DNA from: Eulemur rufifrons
Taxonomy: Eukaryota; Chordata; Mammalia; Primates; Lemuridae
Assembly (NCBI RefSeq): GCF_041146395.1
Contig: NC_090989.1
Location: forward strand, 172,019,501 to 172,083,500
Length of the DNA stretch: 64,000 nucleotides
Direction of reading: 5' to 3'
Part shown: positions 48,625 to 60,238 of the stretch, piece by piece
Layout of the letters: each line of letters opens with the position of its first letter
Position numbering within the stretch: position 1 is the stretch's first letter
Notes under the pieces: model-generated
Databases searched by the model: none
Told to the model about the DNA's origin: nothing
Seen by the model: the letters and a program-made list of their open reading frames with translations, nothing else
Position numbers and translations under genes: made by a program

Positions 48625-49955
48625 CATTTCTTGCACACATTACCTACCTAGACAAAATCCTAAAATAGTATTAGGGATTGAACACCTGTTCAATAAGCCA
48701 TGCTCTTCCATTTTCCAATTACATTAGCAGGCAGCTAAACTCAAGTGTAAAAAATAGTTTTGTGACAATATTCGTTAATTTGTAAAAGCAATTTTAGCAA
48801 AAGTATCCTAGCAAAATTAATCTTGAACATAAAAAAAAAAAACACCAGTGGCATACTTATTCACATTTTGGTCAGTGACATGCTCTTAGAGACCAGTTAA
48901 ATTCCCATTTGAGTTTTCTGTTTCTTGCCTTAAGCCCATACACCTTCCTTGTTCTCCATAACAGTAACTGAAATTGGAGTCAGATTCTTGTAAAGATTTT
49001 TTCTTGCAATATATGTATACATACAAAACTATGGGATCCTTAATGGCCTCTTACTCCTATTCATTGATGAAACACATTGTATTACAGGTTCTTCTCCCAC
49101 TGGAGGAGACTGCTTTGAAGACTGCACTTTTTTTTTTTTCCTGTCTCTCCCTCATTTGTTAGGAAAACAACTTCATGGTCCCCTCAGATTGCTGACATTT
49201 GTATAAGGCAGAGTTAAACAGGTGGGTTTTCTTATTTCCAGATAGAAACAGCAACTGCATACAAGATTTTCTTATAAAACAGAGAACAGAGTGAGTATAA
49301 TAGAGCCTAGACCAGAAGTCAGGACTCTCGGGTCTGATTGTTCAGTCTTAGACTTGTGAGATGCTGGGGGAAAAAAAATCATTCAAGTGTCTTTTGGCAC
49401 CCTTCTGGGCTGCACCTATAAATGGTAATTATACTTTTCTATTATAGTGCTCTCTACCATCTATTGTGATATGTAACTATCTCAAAGGAGTAGTTGACAG
49501 CTTCGTTAATGCATGGAGTATAAATCACTTTGAGTTCCTCCCAGGAATGCAAAATGTACATTAAATACAGAGTCTAGTGGTATGGGAAGGGAAATAGAAA
49601 CTGTGAATCATGAACAGAGCACTTAGAGATGTCTTAAGACGGGGGTGATGCGGAATACAACTACAGCCAGTAGTTAAAAGAGGAAAATGATGCTACTGGT
49701 GGGATGGCTGGTTTTCTAAGGCAGGGCTCAGGAGATAGATGAGGCAGATTTCTACCCCAGACTTGAAAAGGGGCCATTGTGTGGGCCTTGGCAACTTCGG
49801 TACAGCCCACAGGGTCTAAAATGGTCTGGCCTCTGCCCACCTTTCTGTCAGTAGATGGATTAAATTAATGGCCATATCATCATCCTTTCCTGTAACCATG
49901 TCTTGATTTTTACCAACTCCTACCTAGCAACTCCCATCAAGAGGTAGAATATATT
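48625..49955. other. Unassigned sequence
   Basis: No supported gene or repeat was recognised, apart from short A/T homopolymers (for example 48830-48842 and 49129-49139). Confidence 0.45.
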
Positions 49956-49956
49956 T

Positions 49957-50372
49957 GCGGTATCTTGATTTTGAATGTGGCCATGTGACTTGCTTTGGCC
50001 AACAGGATGTTAGTGGTTGTAATTCTAACAGATGTCTAACAAGTATTTTCATGCTTTTGGTTTTGCCTTTGCTCCTCTGTGACTGTGAGGAGAACAAGCC
50101 CTGGCTAGGCTGCTGAAAGTTGAGACATGTAGAATATAGCTACATTGCCCAGGTGTCCCGGCCAAACCCAACCATCAGCCAGCTGGTTCACAGACATGTT
50201 CACCAACCAGACATGCTCACCACCAGTTGAACCAACAGGAAAAACTGTCCAGTTGAGCCCATTATAAATCACTGACTCTCAGACTCATGAGCAAAATGAA
50301 CATTTATTGTTTTAAGCCACTAAGTTTTGAGATGATTTATTATATGGTACTCTTGTGGCAATCAATCTGATA
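49957..50372 (+). repeat. Ancient MLT1-like LTR remnant
   Basis: 'gtggccatgtgacttgctttggccaacaggatgttagtgg' at the left and 'ttattgttttaagccactaagttttgagatgatttattatatgg...aatctgatata' at the right are characteristic of a widespread MaLR/ERVL-type LTR. It is diverged and has no clear target duplication. Confidence 0.6.
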
Positions 50373-50389
50373 TACTCTCCAACACTTTC

Positions 50390-50880
50390 CCCTTGTTCTC
50401 TACACTCATGCCAGCAACATTAGACTTATCTATTTAGAGAATGTGCCATGTACCCCAGGACAGGACCCCTACATATGCTATTCTCTCTCTGCCTGGAACT
50501 GTCTCTCATGCCTTGCCCCTGACCCCCTCACCTTGGTCAGTTCCTTAGTTCAAATATGTTTATTTATCAGTTCTTAGCTCAAGAGTAGCTTCCTTAGGCA
50601 AGCCTTTCCTTCCATTCCAGAGTTAAGTCCATTTTCTTTACAATATATTTTCATATATTCATGTTACTTTATATCCGAGCACTTTTTACTGATGTCTTTT
50701 AACTAATTATACTCTAAATTTTTTTGCGATAGGTAAGTCTGTCTCCTCCCTTAAAGTGCAAGTTCCAAGAATTTAGAGGATGCAACTGTTACCTGGTTCT
50801 CCATTGTTTCCTAATACAGTGGATTAGGCGCACAGTACCTAATGCAGTGACTGGCACTCAATTTTATTGAATAAACATAG
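50390..50880 (+). repeat. L2 LINE 3' end, sense
   Basis: Order typical of L2: 'tgcctggaactgtctctcatgcc', 'tagcttccttaggcaagcctttcctt', 'cgagcactttttactgatg', 'tagtggattaggcgcacagtacctaatgcagtgactggcac', ending 'attttattgaataaacat'. It is one of the better-preserved L2 copies in the window. Confidence 0.75.
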
Positions 50881-50884
50881 AAGC

Positions 50885-51690
50885 TGTAGCAGATGCATCT
50901 ATCCTCCACCTTCTGTGGGTGATGACTTAACAATTTACACTTGTATCCTTCTCTGGGGGCATGCCCTTGAATGGCAGGAGCTGCCTTGTTCAGAAATACC
51001 TAAGAAATTACACAAGCTAACACTTTCCTCTAGAGGAAGCCCACAACCAATGACTGACTACCCAGCCTGCTTGCCTCTGAGAGAGATAACCTCTGTGGTA
51101 TAATTTATGCTCTTGAACTCCTCATGAGATCAGGTCTAGGCTAGACTTCTAAAACTCCCTTTCCCTGCATTAATCTATTACCTCATTCCCCTTTCGGTTC
51201 TCCCGAGAACTTGACCTCAGTAAATCACTTACATAAGAATACCAATTTCAGGTTCTACTCACAACCAAATTCAACCAAAGACGTGAGTTAAATTTGAGCA
51301 TTTCTTGCTCAACCAAAAAAGAAAATAAGTAGTTAGAACACTGTAATATTATGCATTGGGATAAATCTCTGGATAGAGGAAAATAAGGGCTCACTTTTCT
51401 CAAAGGGTCTAGAAATTCATAGATGTTTAATAATTTGGGGTTGGTTAAAGCCCCCACGGCTATTAATGCTAATTCTTTCAAATATAATGTTTTTATTGAG
51501 TGAATAAAATGTAGAAGCATATAGCAAAGTTTTATTCTTTCTTGGAAATGTTTGTTTCCATCATTGTACCACTATACAGTAATACATTTCTCAAAAGAAC
51601 TGTCCAAGTAGAGAGAACATTTGGTATCTCACTATCAGGATTTTCATCTCACTTCTATTTGTGGGTTGCTGCTTTCAGAAGATAATTAAA
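50885..51690. other. Unassigned sequence
   Basis: No supported feature was found between the L2 copy and the Alu at 51697. Confidence 0.45.
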
Positions 51691-51696
51691 GAAGAT

Positions 51697-51996
51697 GCCA
51701 GGCGAGGTGGCTCACACCTGTAATCCCAGCACATTGGGAGGATAAGGCAAGAGGATCACTTGAGTCTAGGAGTTTGAGATCAGCCTGGGTGACATAGTGA
51801 GACCTCATCTCTACAAAAAAATAAGAAAAAATTAGCCGGGCATGGTGGTGCATACCTGCAGTCCCAGCTATTAGAGAGGCTGAGGCAAGGATTGTTTGAG
51901 CCCAGGAGTTCCAAGGTGCAGTGAGCTATGATTGTGACACTGTACTCCAGCCTGGGAGACAGAACAAGACCCCATCTCAAAATAAATAAATACATA
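51697..51996 (+). mobile_element. Full-length old Alu (AluJ-like)
   Basis: The dimer runs from 'gccaggcgaggtggctcacacctgtaatccc' to 'agaacaagaccccatctcaaaataaataaatac'. The linker is short ('ctacaaaaaaataagaaaaaattagcc') without the strepsirrhine extension, marking an older copy. Confidence 0.92.
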
Positions 51997-52628
51997 AGTA
52001 ATTTTTTTTAAAAACAAGAAGAGATGATGATGACTAGAAAAATGCCCATAATATAATGTTAAGAGAAAAATGATACCAAGCTACATATAGTGCAATCCTA
52101 AATAGTAAAACAAATCTATCCATCTCTCTCTCTACTTATGCATTGAAAAATCAATGAAAGCAAGCATACCAAGATGTGAACAATAGTAGTAAAATTGTGA
52201 AAGATTTTTTTCCACATTTTTATAATTTTAAAATTTTTAACAAAAAGCATGACTATAGTTTTTGCAAAAATGATTAAAAATGGGTAACTTGTAAAAAGAT
52301 CATAGAGAACAATGGCCTTTTTTTCCCCTTAAATGAGCTTAGTTCAAAAGTCTGAGAAGGGAGACTTCTACTTATGGGAACATGGAGTAGATGATTTTCC
52401 TCTTTTCCCAATAAGTAAGCTAAAACTCCTAGATAATATATATCAAACAAACATAAGATGATTCTGGAAGGTGAAGAAGAGACAATCTAGGAACCTCAGG
52501 AAATAAAGAACCACACAGTAATGAGCTCCCTGAGTTTTCTTTCTGCCTCATGTATCCCAGACTTGGAGCTGAAGAAACTGACATCCCAGAAATGCCAATA
52601 GACACAGACAAAGAAAACATCAACAAAG

Positions 52629-52686
52629 CCTCGCCTCGCCCCGCCCCTCCCCTCTCCTCTCCTCCCCTCCCCTCCCCTCCCCTCTC
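52629..52686 (+). repeat. C/T-rich simple repeat (CCCCT)n
   Basis: A pyrimidine-only run of CCCCT/CCTCT units with a few G interruptions at its left end, inside the ancient L1 5' UTR. Confidence 0.95.
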
Positions 52687-52825
52687 ACCAAAAGACCAGG
52701 AAGGGGCAACCTAGCAAGGCAGAAAACTTTTATACCATAACTGCTCTACTTCAACGAAACACTGGAGAAATAACCTATGACCCCACCTGTACCTAAGCCC
52801 ACAAAGGCCAAGTGGGGAACCCAGA

Positions 52826-53310
52826 CTTCTACCCTCCCCTGCCTGTAAGGAGGCACCCAACCCCTCTACCTGGTATCAGAGAAGGATGAATAGGGAGCTG
52901 AGACTTCCAGTCCTGCTAGGCGGTAATGAAACTGCCCACCTCCAACATGGCATCAGAGAACACTTGGGAAGCCTGGACTTCCACCTCCACTCAGCACTAA
53001 GGAGGCATCCCTCCTACTGCTTCTGTCATGGTGTCAAAGGAGGCCTAGTGGAGAGTCAGGTAGTCCACCACCACCCAGTGGTAAAGAGGCCATAGCCCAC
53101 TTCCCTGGTGCTAGTGGAGCCCATAAGGAGAGCAGGATCTGGGCATTCTTAACCCTCCCTACCAGGCGGGATCCATCAGTGGAGGCACAATGGGAAGTCA
53201 GAATGCCCACCCCACCCAGGAGTAATGAAGAGTCTCCCCTCAGGTGTGAACGAAGGCCCAATAAGGAAACCGGTCACCCACCCCACTTTGCAGCAATGAT
53301 GTAGCACCTT
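52826..53310 (+). repeat. Degenerate 66-82-bp tandem array in L1 5' UTR
   Basis: About six and a half units, starting near 52826, 52904, 52976, 53058, 53135, 53201 and 53272. Each has the order 'gacttcYacc', a C-rich segment, a 'gtaaRgaggc'-like word, a second C-rich segment, 'ggtatcagagaagg'-like, then 'gggaagcc'. Period and identity vary, so it is an old minisatellite-like array. Open frames across it are incidental. Confidence 0.75.
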
Positions 53311-54010
53311 CCTTCCTTCCCTGCTGGAGCAGTGTCAGAGGAAGGCAGCTCAAACAGGGTTTAAATAAGACCCAGAGTCTCAGAACATAACATCCACAAT
53401 GTCCAAGTTTCAATCGAAAAACACTATTCCATCCAAGAACTGGGAAGTTCTCAAACTGAATAATAACAAAAAGGACAACCCATAGATGCCAATACGGAGA
53501 TGCCAGAAATGGTGGAGTTATCAAGCAGATATTTTAAAGCGACCATCATAAAAATGCTGTCACTGAGCAATTATGAACACACTTGAAACATAGGAAAAAA
53601 ATAGAAAATCTCAGCTAAGAAACAGAAGATGGAAAGAAGAACCAACTGGAAATTTTAGAATTGAAAAATACACCAACTGAAATTTTATAAAAAAGTATCA
53701 GCTGAACAGCAAAATAGAGGGCAAAGAGAAAAGAATCTGTGAACAGAAGACAGAATAGTAGAAATGACCCAACCTAAACAACAGAGAAAATAGAAAAAAA
53801 AAAAAAGAACAGAACCTCAGGGAACTGTGGGACTATAACAAAAGAGCTAGCATTTGTGTCACTGAACTCCTGGAGGGAGAGGAGAAAGAAGGTAGGGCTG
53901 AAAAAGTCCTTGAAGATATAATGGTTGAAAACTTACCAAATTTTGCAAAAGACATAAACCTACAGAATGAAGAAGCTGAACAGAACTCAAACTTTCCAAG
54001 AATAGATCTG

Positions 54011-55904
54011 AGTATGACTATGTGGGCTATGAGAGCCACCAGATCATAGCTGTGTTCAGGTTATAAGGTCATTGTTTTCACCTATAAAAAGGACTCAGTG
54101 ACTCCCATCTGTGTTGCTAACAAGAATAGTGTCAGAACGTACTCAGTGTCCGGGCCAAAGCAACTAGCTATTACAACTTCAGCTAGCCCAGCAAGATTCA
54201 TAATTAAGTATAGAAATGTTTAAGGTCCTCCATTGTTCAATATTTTTTGTGTTTGGTATTTTATGCATGGGTCATATGTAAGAAATGTTTAGATTAATAG
54301 GTCAGTGTCTTGTTGCCAATCTAATGTATATGACTGAACACTTGATATTAAGTTGAAATCTTACTCAGAATACAAACAATATCAGCATATTTAAGAGAAT
54401 TTAAGAATAACTACTTTTAAGTTAAATTTATTAAATATATGAGAATTACTTATGTGCTTGGCATGGCTTAGCACAAAATTAAAAACACTCAAAAAGAAAA
54501 TGGAATATATTAAATTCGTACAGGCAATTTGAATGTTTAAAGGAGTTTCACTGAAAACATGAATCAAAGGCCCCTTAAAGGTGATTTGTCAAGATTGGAT
54601 GACTGAGAATAAGAAGATCTATAAGTTTGGAAATTTGGCTTTAAAATTTACAACTTATTCACTTTGAGCCCAATTTAAACCTCTGAAAAAGCTTTTTAAT
54701 ACCTAGAATCTACCCTCAAAGAAACAAAATCCCTCACATTGACATACACATTCCATGAACACCTGGTATGGTCATCACCTATGGGAAATTCCTGTCATGT
54801 TTTCCTAGTGTTTCATTTTCCATCTCTTCTCCAAGTCCTGTCAAGTTCCGATGCGTAGTTGTAAGCACATCTGGGTTACGCATTCCTTAAGTAGAGGGTC
54901 TGTCTTTATCTGTTTTCTCCCTGCAGCTGCCATGTTGCCAGGGAAGAACAGATGTTTAGTAAACATTTGTTTGAATTAAGCTTAATTAGCTACATTTTCC
55001 AAGCCCTACTTTAAAATGGTGTATCGTGGGACAGTGATCCTAAAGAGGTTTGGTTTTAAAGGGCGAAAATGACTCAGGAGAACCTGAAACTCACCAGCTG
55101 TATTTGCAACTTGAGCACTCGTAGGAAGACAATGTTGAATAGAATTTGGTGCCTTCCAGCTCTGTCACAGTTTGGGAAGAACTGTTGACTGCCTCGAACA
55201 CACTTTTTTGTATACTCAGGAAGCAAAGTTCTGCCACATTGCCTTGAACTAGGGATGTTTCCGAGGTGTCAGTTGTCCTTACGTAAAGCCTCTTCCTAAA
55301 CAGCAAGCTTCACCCCCACTAAACACCTCCACACAGATCAACATACTGTTGGGCATTCATCACGGGAACACACTGTGGCCTACTTTTAAATACTAGAATT
55401 TTAGATACTGCACTTCAAAGGTTTAAGAGACTCAACATGAAAAACATGATCAATAATTACAACTTATAGAGAAAGTAAGCTCTGTATATTGAACAAAATT
55501 GGGTGGTATATCCATGAAATACATACCCATTGAGAACCAGTAACTAATTATTCCAATTAAAGATCTAAAACTAAAATGAGCATCTATTGTGAGACACTAA
55601 AATGTAAAGTAAATGATATTTTTAAATGTTATTTAAGTAGACCAGCTTAAAAACAAACTTACTTGGGTTTATATACACCATATTTTTTTTCTTAGAATTT
55701 AATATTTATCCTTCAAAATAGAATATTAAAAGAACAGTAAAACTTATGTAAGTTTTTACTATAATAGAACATTTGCAAATTAATTCAAGATCTTAAACAG
55801 AGCAATGTATAAATGAATTTATATCTTTTTAAGTTTAATACATTTATCTAATAAGCAAACTCTTCTCTAATAGCTTCACTTCATGTGGTGTTTTTTCTTT
55901 TGGT
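54011..55904. other. Unassigned sequence
   Basis: No gene was recognised. A short L2-like terminal word order ('aacagatgtttagtaaacatttgtttgaattaag') is visible near 54950-54980. Confidence 0.4.
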
Positions 55905-55974
55905 AATTTTCGTTTTTGTTATACCAGTAACTCATATTTACCATAGGAAATTAGTAAATACAATTAAATCAAGG

Positions 55975-56165
55975 TTTCTCAGCTTGGGCACTATTGACAT
56001 TTTGGGCAGAATCATTCTGTGTTGTGGGGGGTAATCTTTGTACTGCAGGATGTTTAGCAGCATCCTTAGCCTCTCACCTACAAGGAGTGATGAGCATTCC
56101 CTAGTTTTGACAAACAGAAATGTCTCTAGACATTGCAAAATATCCCCAGGGGGAGTAAAATTGCA
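55975..56165. mobile_element. MER5A-like hAT MITE
   Basis: 'aaggtttctcagcttgggcactattgacattttgggcagaatcattctgtgttgtgggggg', 'ggatgtttagcagcatccttagcctc' and 'aaatgtctctagacattgcaaaatatccccag' follow MER5A order (reverse orientation relative to the usual consensus). It is a non-autonomous hAT-Charlie element. Confidence 0.85.
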
Positions 56166-56219
56166 TCCAGTTGACAGCTAGTACGTTAGATTATTTTCCT
56201 ATCACACTTTTTATTTATA

Positions 56220-56262
56220 TTCTTATTTTCAATTATATATATGTATATATGTGTGTGTATAT
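56220..56262. repeat. (TA)n/(TG)n low-complexity tract
   Basis: Alternating 'atatatatgtatatatgtgtgtgtatatat' with no other content. Confidence 0.85.
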
Positions 56263-57041
56263 ATAGATCTCACATGGATAAATTTTTTAAAATGATCATA
56301 TATATTGTTTTGTTACTGTTCTTTTGCAACATATATTACGAACATTTTCACATATGTATGTTTACTTCTTCATTTTTAATGCCTACATAATATTCTGCCA
56401 TTTGTATAGAATATAATTTATTCCATTCACTACTTTTAGATATTGAAGTTCCCAATTTTTGTGATAAAAGTGCACATTTGGTGGCATATGATATTCTTGT
56501 GAAATACTTTCTTTCCCTAAGAATTTTGCAGATTTGTTTCATTGTTTTTGGTATTAAAAGTGGCTGAGGAGAAGTATCAATCCAGTATAATTGCTTCTCC
56601 TCTGCATTTTCTCATTTACATGTTCAGCCAGGACACCCAAAGGACTCTCTCTTTGTTCTTAAAAATTGAGAACGTCTGTTCTGTATATATCAATTTATTG
56701 ATATTTCCTGGAATGCAATGTTCCTTTTCAATCTTTAGGCACAATTCCACATTCATTTCAATAAATTTTTATTCTATTGTATCTTTAACTTTCATTTCCG
56801 GTTGTTAGTTTTTCCTACTTCAAGAACACCAATTATTCTTATGTTGGATTGCCCCTGTTCTACATATTATTTCTCCTAATTCCTTTAATTTCATTTCCTC
56901 CTCTTCATTCATTATGAATCAATCATGCAATCCTTTATTTTATGTGTTTCTGGGTTTTTTTTTTCTTTTAGTATCTACATTTGAATAAACCCATAACCCA
57001 CATTTACTATGGTAAATTAGTAAATTCAGTTAAATTAGGGT

Positions 57042-57132
57042 TTCTCAACCTTGACACTACTGACGTTTTGGCTGGCACATTCTTCATTGGGTGTGGGGGC
57101 TCCCCTGTGCATTGTAATATATTTAGGATCCA
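57042..57132. mobile_element. Truncated MER5-like copy
   Basis: 'gggtttctcaaccttgacactactgacgttttggctggcacattcttcattgggtgtgggggctcc' matches the first third of the element at 55975. Similarity also extends about 45 bp to the left of both copies ('atttaccataggaaattagtaaatacaattaaatc' against 'atttactatggtaaattagtaaattcagttaaat'). Confidence 0.75.
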
Positions 57133-57278
57133 TTGCTCTTTGATTTATAGCTTAGTTCTTGAATATTGTTTTTCTGGTTCTCAATTGGTTTCCTTAGATC
57201 CCTTTTCTCCTTCCTCTGGTTTTATGTCACTGTTTGATCACTTTTTTGTTTACTCAATGAATTAATGGTCTTCACTTG

Positions 57279-57480
57279 CAGCAGTGGGGAACCTGTGGCC
57301 TTCTGATTTCAAGGTGTTCTTTTTTAAACACCAACGGAGGCAAGAAAAGCTTCATCTTTCTCTGCTGCACCCCTTTTAATAAAAAGATTTGTTCTGTAAA
57401 ATTTGGATTCAGTCAAAAGGTTGCACTTAAGGACCTAGAATGCCACATGTGGCCTTAAGGCTGCAGGTTACCCACCCCTG
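57279..57480. mobile_element. Short hAT-like element with terminal inverted repeats
   Basis: Left end 'cagcagtggggaacctgtggcctt' and right end 'aaggctgcaggttacccacccctg' form an imperfect inverted repeat of about 24 bp. The 202-bp interior is non-coding. The 8-bp flanks do not match, so any target duplication has decayed. The end type resembles hAT (Charlie/Tip100) MITEs. Confidence 0.65.
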
Positions 57481-57809
57481 TGGATATTTAAATTTTTTTT
57501 TTCCTTGAGTTATATGTTTTCTCTAAAAGGGATTATTTGTCTGTGGTGAGCTTTTCTTTTCTTTTCTTCTTTTTTTTTTTTTTATCTTTAAGGTCTACCT
57601 CCTTTCCTTTACTGTATAACACTGACACTATGCTGTTCCTTTTATTCTCACTCATCATGAACAAAAGCAGCTATCCACCTTCTCTTTTTTATGATATAAT
57701 GTGTACAAATTCTCTGTGATCTCCTTATCTGAGATCAGTTGTCTACCTCTGTGAGGCCAGGGAAGTGCATATTCCAATCCTTTCCTGAGGCTGGGTGCCA
57801 TTGGTGGGA

Positions 57810-57834
57810 GTGTGTGTATGTGTGTGTGTGTGTG
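57810..57834. repeat. (TG)n microsatellite
   Basis: About 12 TG units with one TA interruption. The 140-codon frame at 57739-58161 reads across it and is probably incidental. Confidence 0.95.
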
Positions 57835-58161
57835 GGCAGGCGGACATGGGTGGTGAGGAGAGAGTGTTGGATGGAAACTGTTCAGCTGAGCCTGCCTGCA
57901 GTCCTGTTTGGAAGAGCTGCACATGCTCTCTCCTCTGTGATGTCGCTAAGCATTCTGGGCTGGAGTTGCCTCCACCTAGATGAAGGTGTACGCTGTCACC
58001 ACCCATTAGCCCTGGACGGCAGTAAGGAGGGACACCCTCTGGCTTTCAGCAGAGCTTCCAGCCTTTGCTTCTGTCAAATATATCGGCCCAGGCATTGTCC
58101 TCCTGTTTCACCTGTCACTACCCAGAAGCCATTTTCAAACCCCAAAGAAGTGGTACCATGA

Positions 58162-58825
58162 ACATTTTTAAGACTATTATTCTGTACTAAAAAACTACCT
58201 CCAGAAAGGTTGTGTCAATTACATAGCAACTGTCAGATTAATGAGGAGTATCTGTCCTTGTATTCTGTCAACCTTGCTTATTAGTATTCTTAATTTTAAT
58301 ATAACTGGGTTTTTGTAGAAAATAAAAGTATGAGAAAACATACTTTTTAAATGAATTTCAATGTATTCAAAATATTACAATTTTTTTTAAATTCATGTAC
58401 AATATTCTGAAAGCTTACAAATGGCAATGTGCCCACACAAACTGTGTAACATTTTAAACAATTAACAGAATTCAAAGGGTTCTCATTTAACTGAATGTTT
58501 AAGTTCCCTTGAAAGCAAGCAATTTTTAAAGAAACTATAAAAAATATACAATCATTTAAAAATACATTTAACAAAGAACAATCAACTTAAATGTTTCAAG
58601 ATAGAGTCTTATAGTTAAAAAACAATAACTTTTTAAATAGAGGTCCATAATACCTTTAAAAAAATTGATAGATTTTTCATTGGAATCCAGGGAGCAAAGC
58701 TATTATTCTCTCTATGAACATATAAAAAATTAGCACTAATTGGCAAGATTACCTACTTGTATCCATGAGATCATATAAATGAAGAGCTGGAAATAAAACC
58801 CAACCTATGCATTTATTAACACAAT
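58162..58825. other. Unassigned AT-rich sequence
   Basis: No supported feature was found before the Tigger fragment. Confidence 0.45.
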
Positions 58826-58828
58826 AAT

Positions 58829-58922
58829 TCCCCTTTATCTGCAGGGGATATAAGATACCCAGTGGATGCTTGAACCTGCAGATAGTACCAAACCATCTAT
58901 ATACTATGTTTTTTCCTATAAA
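58829..58922. mobile_element. Tigger-family terminal fragment
   Basis: 'cccctttatctgcaggggatataag', 'cccagtggatgcttgaacctgcagatagtaccaaacc' and 'tatatactatgttttttcctat' are the terminal sequence of a Tigger-type transposon. The remainder is missing, cut off at the ERV LTR boundary. Confidence 0.8.
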
Positions 58923-58935
58923 GTGAGGGGGAGGG

Positions 58936-59490
58936 GGGAAACTTCTCCTTCACCCCAGAAGATTCACTGAAAGAACAATTCACAAAAAGGCAGATAAAGA
59001 AGAGAAAGAAGTTTATTTACACGGGGAGAATCACAAAGTCATTACCCAATATCCCAATGGTGTCCAGAAATTTATATACCTTCCTTTTAGAGGGGACGGG
59101 CAGATGAGGAATATAGGTAATTCTGTTTAGGAGCAATAAATGGTTACTAGGGAAGATGAATAGATACTTGGGAGAATGAATGGATGGGGGAAAACAGATT
59201 GACTTGTAGATGACTCTCTTTGGAAATTAAATTAACCTGAGAGACAGGTATTACATTTAAAATGATTTGGGGCAGGTATGGTTACATTTTTTGATCTTAT
59301 TTCCTGCAATACAGTGAGATAACAGGGAAGAGAAGGGAAGGCAATTGCTCATTTTGATGAGTCTGTCTGGTTTTATGCAGATAGAAAGAAAGCCACTTCC
59401 AAAGCCTGTTGATCTTTAAGGGCCTTTAATTCAAAATACTCTTTATCCCAGGGAGTCATATTCTGGGGTGAAATTTCCTGAGTTCCTTCA
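58936..59490 (-). mobile_element. ERV1-type 3' LTR, antisense
   Basis: Read on the minus strand, it begins TG at 59490 directly after a polypurine tract. It has a TATA-like box (plus-strand 'tttatatacc', 59071-59080) and an AATAAA signal (plus-strand TTTATT, 59012-59017), then a pyrimidine-rich R/U5. The left boundary is approximate. It is associated with the pol relic to its right and differs in sequence from the LTR at 62430-62950. Confidence 0.75.
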
Positions 59491-59500
59491 TTCCCCCTGT
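59491..59500 (-). other. Retroviral polypurine tract
   Basis: Plus-strand 'ttccccctgt' is 'acagggggaa' on the element strand, immediately before the LTR TG. This is the expected second-strand primer site, and it fixes both element orientation and the U3 start. Confidence 0.65.
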
Positions 59501-59784
59501 CTGGAACTTCCCTAGAAGTTTCACACATTAAAAGCTGAGTCAGCAGTCTTTAGTCAACTTCCAATGTGTAATCCTTGAAGGCAGAGGCTTAAAAGAAGAA
59601 GTGTTTAAAAAAGCACCCCTTTTGGGGAGGGGGGAGGGAGGAAAACAGGGAAAAAAAAGAGTTTTTAGATGAAAAGTGGGGTTTCTTGATCTGAGATCTT
59701 GGGAAAAAGTTGTTTACTTTCTGAAGACGTCTGCTTCAGGAGCCTGGGAACTGGCCCTAGAAATCCTTACTTTTAGGTCACCGG

Positions 59785-60150
59785 TAGGGATGGTCCTCCA
59801 ATTATCTCGGTGTAGTTTGGCATGACTCATGTGAATCCAAGAGTATTTTTCTTATATTTTGATGATGGTGTAGGTGGTTAACAGTACTTCATAAGAGCCT
59901 TCCCAGTGAAGTGATAGCACATGTCTTCTTTTAAAAACTTTTATGTACACATGATCTCTTGGTCAAAAAGGATGGCAAGGCTAGTCAGTTGGTGGAGGCC
60001 ATGCTCTTTTAACCTGCTGATGTTATGCTCCAAGCATATTAGTTAGCACCTGCATGTAGCTAGTAATGGTATCCAATGGTTCACTTAAATCTCCATAGTT
60101 TTCAGTCAGCCCAGGAATAGGAGGTTTAGAAGTGCCAGTAGACATGGAAT
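59785..60150 (-). pseudogene. Endogenous retrovirus integrase C-terminal region
   Basis: In antisense translation, stop-interrupted sequence carries the gammaretrovirus-type integrase C-terminal pattern (a basic 'FKRR' block, 'WEG.Y.VLLTT', then 'WIH.SH.KL'), as expected for the SH3-like DNA-binding domain. No env reading frame lies between this and the polypurine tract about 285 bp away. It is a broken relic. Confidence 0.7.
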
Positions 60151-60238
60151 GACTGAACACTATTTCAAAATTGGTTACTCCATGTCTCTTATTTGGAGTA
60201 TTCTGGATTTTTATAAGGGCTAAAGGTAATGCTTCTGG

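Larger units (their letters stand above)
52345..54010 (+). mobile_element. Ancient L1 5' UTR and ORF1 N-terminal part
   Basis: It starts 'agacttctacttatgggaacatggagtagatg', an ancient L1 5' end. It continues through a long 5' UTR containing a CCCT-rich tract and a tandem array, and enters ORF1-like sequence. There 'gaactcctggagggagaggagaaagaagg' and 'gatataatggttgaaaacttaccaaattttgc' parallel the RRM-entry block of ORF1 at 39300-39370. The reading frame is broken. It stops at about 54010, before ORF2. The antisense fragment at 12735-13060 is from the same element type. Confidence 0.7.

Noticed and set aside
57739..58161. 140-codon plus-strand open frame
   Set aside because: It reads through a (TG)n microsatellite giving a 'VCVCV' run and has no recognisable domain. 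An overlapping minus frame reads the same tract as His/Thr repeats.
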